49,591 nucleotides of DNA from Kofleriaceae bacterium (GTDB taxonomy: Bacteria > Myxococcota_A > Polyangia > Haliangiales > Haliangiaceae). Shown piece by piece: positions 46,267 through 49,591 of the stretch. Position 1 is the stretch's first letter. Each line of letters begins with the position of its first letter. The translations under genes were made by a program, and so were the position numbers. Location: positions 5,445 through 55,035 of the forward strand of contig JAGPCO010000040.1 in assembly GCA_018058095.1 (NCBI GenBank), read 5' to 3'. Under the pieces are notes generated by a model that saw only the letters and a list, made by a program, of their open reading frames with translations, was not told where the DNA came from and did not search any database.

Positions 46267-47637
46267 ATGCGCCCTGGACGAAGCCGAGCCCCGGCGTACG
46301 CGCTCGGCCTCGCCATGCTGGTGGCGACGGCGTGCAGCGACCAGACCGGGGTGGTGATCGAGCTGGAGGTGCCCGAAGCGCTGCGTGGCCAGCCGGCGAC
46401 CACCGCCTGGATCATCGTCGGGGTCGACGCCGGCGTCGACGACCAGCCGGATCGTGGGCAGGTCCGCCAGGTGGTCGGCGACGAGGCCGACGACCAGCTC
46501 GCGCTGGTGACCCTGGGCGACCTGCACGGCCGCACCCTGTTCTTCGAGCCTGGCCCGGACGCTCCGTCGACGTTCTCCGTCGCCGTGATCGCCACGACCG
46601 GCGCCAGCCGGGATGGGCGTGCGGTGGCCGCGGTCGACGCGACCATGAGCTCGAGCGGGCTGCGCTGGTACACCACGACGCTGGCGGCGGCCGACAACCG
46701 GCAGGTCCTGGGGCGCCTGTACGGACGCTCGCCCGACCCCACGTTCGCCGGGCAGATCGAGCCGCACAGCTGCGTCGAATACGCCACCGCCGACAGCGGC
46801 GGCCAGCGCATCATCCGCCGGGCCGGCGACTACGACTGCGACGGCACCCTGCCGACCCGCGACGGGTGCGATCCGGGCCAGGTCCGCCGCGACTACCCCG
46901 ACCACATCAGCATCGAGGTCGACGACGACAACGACCGCTCCGTCGTCCGCTGCGCGGTGTGCCAGGCCGGCGACGGCACCTGCGACTGCGACGATCAGAA
47001 CGGCGCGGTCAACCCGGGCGCGCCGGAGGTGTGCGACGGGGTCGACAACGACTGCGACCTGGACGTCGACGGGGATGTCCCTGGGCCCTTCCCGACCCGT
47101 CCCTGCTTCGAGCCGGCGGCGATGGGCTGCACGCTGGGCGTGGCCATGTGCGACGGCAGCTGTCGGCCCAACCCACTCCCCCTCGCGACCGGGGTGTGCG
47201 CGACGCCCCCGCCGCCCCTGTGCGATCCGATCGTGAACGGTTGTGGCTTCGTGCTGGACGCCGCCCTCGACGGGAACTTCCGGTGTGTGGTTGGCGAGCT
47301 GGGGATGGGCTGCGGCGAGGAGATCGCGCTGGAGGACTTCTTCCTTCAGGTGCTGTCGCAGCCACCGACCACCTGCGCGGCCGCGTTGTGGTGGGCCAGT
47401 GACCTTCACCCTGGCTGGGACCTCGTCCTCGACGATGGCGCGCAGCCACCCGGGCAGGTGTTGCCCGTGACCAGCTGCACCGCCCGGCTCGTGGTCCAGT
47501 CGCGCGGGATGTCCCCCGTCGACGTGATCGTGACGATCCGCGCCGACGACATGCTCGACGTCGCGGTGCCGCTGACCTTCGTGCCGGCCGCCGGCGCCGT
47601 GTGCCCGCTCGAGCTGTGCCCCGGCTTCCTGCCCTGA
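46267..47637 (+). CDS. Lipoprotein with MopE-type metal-binding motif
   Basis: A 456-aa exported protein with the signal ending LVATAC. The middle contains Asp-rich metal-binding loops of the MopE kind (NPGAPEVCDGVDNDCDLDVD) together with DYDCDGTLPTRDGCD, a type common in Myxococcota surface proteins and able to bind calcium or copper. Many paired cysteines (VCQAGDGTCDCDD; CTLGVAMCDGSC) suggest a disulfide-stabilised C-terminal half. It follows the chitosanase gene, so both may act at the cell surface, but each has its own promoter. Confidence 0.83.
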   Translation: MRPGRSRAPAYALGLAMLVATACSDQTGVVIELEVPEALRGQPATTAWIIVGVDAGVDDQPDRGQVRQVVGDEADDQLALVTLGDLHGRTLFFEPGPDAPSTFSVAVIATTGASRDGRAVAAVDATMSSSGLRWYTTTLAAADNRQVLGRLYGRSPDPTFAGQIEPHSCVEYATADSGGQRIIRRAGDYDCDGTLPTRDGCDPGQVRRDYPDHISIEVDDDNDRSVVRCAVCQAGDGTCDCDDQNGAVNPGAPEVCDGVDNDCDLDVDGDVPGPFPTRPCFEPAAMGCTLGVAMCDGSCRPNPLPLATGVCATPPPPLCDPIVNGCGFVLDAALDGNFRCVVGELGMGCGEEIALEDFFLQVLSQPPTTCAAALWWASDLHPGWDLVLDDGAQPPGQVLPVTSCTARLVVQSRGMSPVDVIVTIRADDMLDVAVPLTFVPAAGAVCPLELCPGFLP

Positions 47638-47657
47638 CCGCGGCAGGCGACCGGAGT

Positions 47658-48896
47658 TCAGGCCGATCGCCAGTGGCCACGCTCGAAGCGCGGGCCGATG
47701 GCCTGCAGCCGCGCCAGCAGGTGCTGGCCCATGGCCGCGGCCGGGGTGGTGATGCCGCCGGGTGAGGTCAGAGGGTCACGCGCCAGGCACGTCGCCGACT
47801 GCGCCAGCATCTTGCAGGTCGAGCCGTAGCCGGGGTCGGCGTCGTCGCTCACGGTGACCATCGGCCGCCCGGGTGCGTCGACCGCGACCAGGTGCAGGCG
47901 GAAGCGACCGCGCGCCCGGGCCTCGGCGTCGGGGCCAGCCCCGGCCGGCAGACGACGGGCCAGCGCAGCGGCGACGGTCGGCACGCCGGCGGCGGCGAGC
48001 AGGCCGAGGGTGGCGCCGGCCATCGTCAGCGCGCGCACGGCGCCGCGCGGGCTGGCCGGGCGCGACATCACCTCCTGGTAGCGGAAGTCGGCGCCGTAGG
48101 TGTGGCCGAGCAAGGCGTTGCTGCGGTGGACCACGCGGCGGTTGATCGAGGCCATCAGCCACGGGCCGGTCACCACGCCGAGCACGCGGTCCCAGCGCAC
48201 GCCGAGCTGGTCGGGCACCTCGCCGCGGTGGCGGCGCGGCTCGGGATCGAGCCCGTGCGGGTTGGCCATGATCCGCCGCGCCGCCGGGTCGCGCCGGGCC
48301 GCCTCGGCCACCCCGATCATCGAGGCCAGCGTGCCGCCGCTGGCGCCGCCGCGCAGCGAGGCGACCAGGCCGAGCACCGACGCCGCCGGGCCGCCGTCGT
48401 CGATCAGGCCGCGCTGCAGGTACCACACCCCCAGGTCGGACGGGATGGAGTCGAACCCGCAGCAGTGGACGATGCGGGCGCCGCTCGCCTGCGCCTCGGC
48501 GTGATGGCGATCGATCATCTGCCGGACCCAGTGCGCCTCGCCGGTGAGGTCGCAGTAGTGAGTGCCGGCGGCGACGCAGGCCGCCACCACGCCGCTGCCG
48601 TGCTGGGCGTACGGGCCGACGGTCGAGCACACCACGCTGGTACGCGCGGCCAGCGCCGCCAGCGCCGCGCCGTCGGTGACGTCGACCACCAGCTGGGCCG
48701 GTGCCGGTGCACCGGGTGAGATGGTCGCCAGCGCGGCCGCCACCTCGGCCAGCTTGCCGGCCGAGCGGCCGGCGATGGCCCAGCGCAGCGGACGCGGGTC
48801 GGATGGGTCGGGCCTGGCCAGCTGCTCGGCGACGAGACGGCCGGTGAACCCGGTCGCTCCCAGCAGCACGATCTCGAACTCGCGGGACGTAGCCAT
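47658..48896 (-). CDS. Saccharopine dehydrogenase-like / trans-acting enoyl reductase family protein
   Basis: A 412-aa protein with an N-terminal NAD(P) fold (EFEIVLLGATGFTGRLVAEQL) and WAIAGRSAGKLAEV, CSTVGPYAQHGSGVVAAC, GTHYCDLTGEAHWVRQMI and FDSIPSDLGVWYL, the pattern of the saccharopine dehydrogenase-like family that includes mycobacterial trans-acting enoyl reductases. True saccharopine dehydrogenase activity is unlikely. The ATG at 48896 has AAGGAG 6 nt upstream; an in-frame ATG at 48911 overlaps the previous stop. It sits 11 nt after the pseudouridine synthase gene. Confidence 0.85.
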   Translation of the reverse strand: MATSREFEIVLLGATGFTGRLVAEQLARPDPSDPRPLRWAIAGRSAGKLAEVAAALATISPGAPAPAQLVVDVTDGAALAALAARTSVVCSTVGPYAQHGSGVVAACVAAGTHYCDLTGEAHWVRQMIDRHHAEAQASGARIVHCCGFDSIPSDLGVWYLQRGLIDDGGPAASVLGLVASLRGGASGGTLASMIGVAEAARRDPAARRIMANPHGLDPEPRRHRGEVPDQLGVRWDRVLGVVTGPWLMASINRRVVHRSNALLGHTYGADFRYQEVMSRPASPRGAVRALTMAGATLGLLAAAGVPTVAAALARRLPAGAGPDAEARARGRFRLHLVAVDAPGRPMVTVSDDADPGYGSTCKMLAQSATCLARDPLTSPGGITTPAAAMGQHLLARLQAIGPRFERGHWRSA

Positions 48897-48907
48897 CGAC
48901 GACTCCT

Positions 48908-49591
48908 TCATCGGCCACCGCGGCCGCGTTGACCACCACCAGAGCCACGCCCACCACCACCACCCGGACGGCCACCACCGGGACGGCCACCACCCGGACG
49001 GCCACCACCCGGACGGCCACCACCCGGACGGCCACCACCACCGCCGCCACCCGGACGGCCACCGCCACCGCCGCCACCCGGACGGCCGCCGCCGCTATCC
49101 GGACGCCCGCCGCCCGGATGTCCGCCGCCACCACCCGCACGTCCGCCGCCGCCGCCACCCGGACGTCCGCCGCCACCGCCACCCGGACGTCCGCCGCCGC
49201 CACCCGGACGTCCGCCGCCGCCACCCGGACGTCCGCCGCCGCCACCTGGATGTCCGCCACCGCCACCAGGGCGACCACCACCGCTGTCGCCGGCGCCCGG
49301 ACGTCCGCCGCCGCCGCCACCACCCGGACGTCCGCCGCCGCCACCGCCGCCACCCGGACGTCCGCCGCCGCCACCGCCGCCACCGCCGCCGCCGCCGCCG
49401 CCCGGACGTCCGCCGTCACCACCACCACCGGGCCGCCGCATCCCGGCCGGCATGAGCCCGTCGATCTCCGCCGGCGACAGGTTGCGCCAGCGCCCGACCG
49501 CCAGGTTGCCGAGGAGGATGTGCATGATGCGGACCCGCCGCAGGGCGACGACCTCGTAGCCGAACGCCTCGCTCATGCGCCGGATCTGCCG
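48908..49591 (-). CDS. RsuA/RluB-type pseudouridine synthase C-terminus with Gly/Arg-rich tail (partial)
   Basis: Only the last 227 residues are in the window; the gene runs off the right edge. The first about 50 residues (RQIRRMSEAFGYEVVALRR, then IMHILLGNLAVGRWRNLSP) match the end of the catalytic domain of small-subunit/RluB-like pseudouridine synthases. The following about 170 residues are almost pure Gly with Arg/Pro steps (GGRPGGGGG units and RGG-like ends), far beyond the family length. Such tails bind RNA non-specifically in RGG proteins. Stop and next start are only 11 nt apart. Confidence 0.85.
   Translation of the reverse strand, partial: RQIRRMSEAFGYEVVALRRVRIMHILLGNLAVGRWRNLSPAEIDGLMPAGMRRPGGGGDGGRPGGGGGGGGGGGGGGRPGGGGGGGGRPGGGGGGGRPGAGDSGGGRPGGGGGHPGGGGGRPGGGGGRPGGGGGRPGGGGGGRPGGGGGGRAGGGGGHPGGGRPDSGGGRPGGGGGGGRPGGGGGGGRPGGGRPGGGRPGGGRPGGGRPGGGGGRGSGGGQRGRGGR
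48945..49435 (-). repeat. Gly-Arg-Pro coding repeat (CCACCGCC/CCACCCGG-rich)
   Basis: Tandem units of 15-30 bp built from GGC/GGT-GGA-CGT/CGG steps on the coding strand, each giving GRPGGGG with variable Gly number. On the plus strand the same DNA reads His/Asp/Gly/Arg mixtures and is not coding. Confidence 0.85.

Noticed and set aside
43243-47409. Open minus-strand frame of nearly 1400 codons
   Set aside because: Antisense shadow of the RCC1, chitosanase and MopE-type lipoprotein genes.
48945-49435. CRISPR-like array
   Set aside because: Units vary in length, have no unique spacers of constant size, and are protein-coding Gly/Arg/Pro repeats.
48920-49455. Plus-strand His/Asp/Gly/Arg repeat protein
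   Set aside because: The opposite strand carries the Gly-rich tail in frame with a recognisable pseudouridine synthase domain.

Overview
This is a very GC-rich bacterial window (third codon positions almost always G or C), with tightly packed genes, many Ala/Asp/Gly/Pro-rich surface lipoproteins, a Hanks-type Ser/Thr kinase, PEGA proteins and MopE-type metal-binding motifs. These traits fit a Myxococcota (deltaproteobacterial) genome, probably near Haliangium/Kofleriaceae. That placement is inferred from style, not from a marker-gene tree. No integrase, transposase, CRISPR array, plasmid or phage gene was seen.

Layout. 1-2.7 kb: tlyA with an 86-bp tandem duplication of its 3' end, then a TetR regulator and an alpha/beta hydrolase that share an operator-like sequence. 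2.8-4.2 kb: tRNA-Ala(CGC), a terminator and a lipoprotein. 4.2-8.3 kb (minus): a partial cell-wall cluster murC-murB-ddl ending in an outer-membrane-type lipoprotein. 8.4-9.9 kb: DUF971, nitroreductase, C-type-lectin lipoprotein. 10-14.8 kb: a PEGA protein, an FG-GAP-like lipoprotein and a transmembrane Ser/Thr kinase in one run. 14.8-19.9 kb: serA, then sdaA overlapping a 670-aa poly-Asp protein, and a small zinc-ribbon protein. 19.9-22.1 kb: five unknown membrane or secreted proteins. 22-26 kb (minus): thymidine kinase, a delta-60 repeat lipoprotein, a CREST/ceramidase-like protein, a Nudix hydrolase and a Cys-rich lipoprotein. 26-28.2 kb: PlsC-type acyltransferase overlapping a lipase-like hydrolase. 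28.2-34.1 kb: secreted metalloprotease, PYROXD2-like oxidoreductase, poly-Asp helical protein, SDR. 34.1-38 kb: an 18-bp minisatellite, small secreted proteins, RtcA with an unknown partner. 38-47.6 kb: beta-barrel and beta-propeller surface proteins, DUF938 methyltransferase, histidine phosphatase, a divergent HemF, an RCC1-repeat lipoprotein, a GH75 chitosanase-like lipoprotein and a MopE-type lipoprotein. 47.7-49.6 kb (minus): a saccharopine-dehydrogenase-like reductase and the 3' part of a pseudouridine synthase with a long Gly/Arg-rich tail.

Two signals cross gene boundaries. First, at least 16 transcription-unit-leading genes have a TANNNT box, often preceded by GG or GC, ending only 5-9 nt before the start codon. 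That geometry predicts leaderless mRNAs, while most internal operon genes instead have Shine-Dalgarno sequences or ATGA/GTGA overlaps. Second, four lipoproteins of unrelated fold share a motif (C, optional G, R/Q, I/L, D/N/G, F) directly after the lipidated cysteine. It looks like a sorting or anchoring tag.
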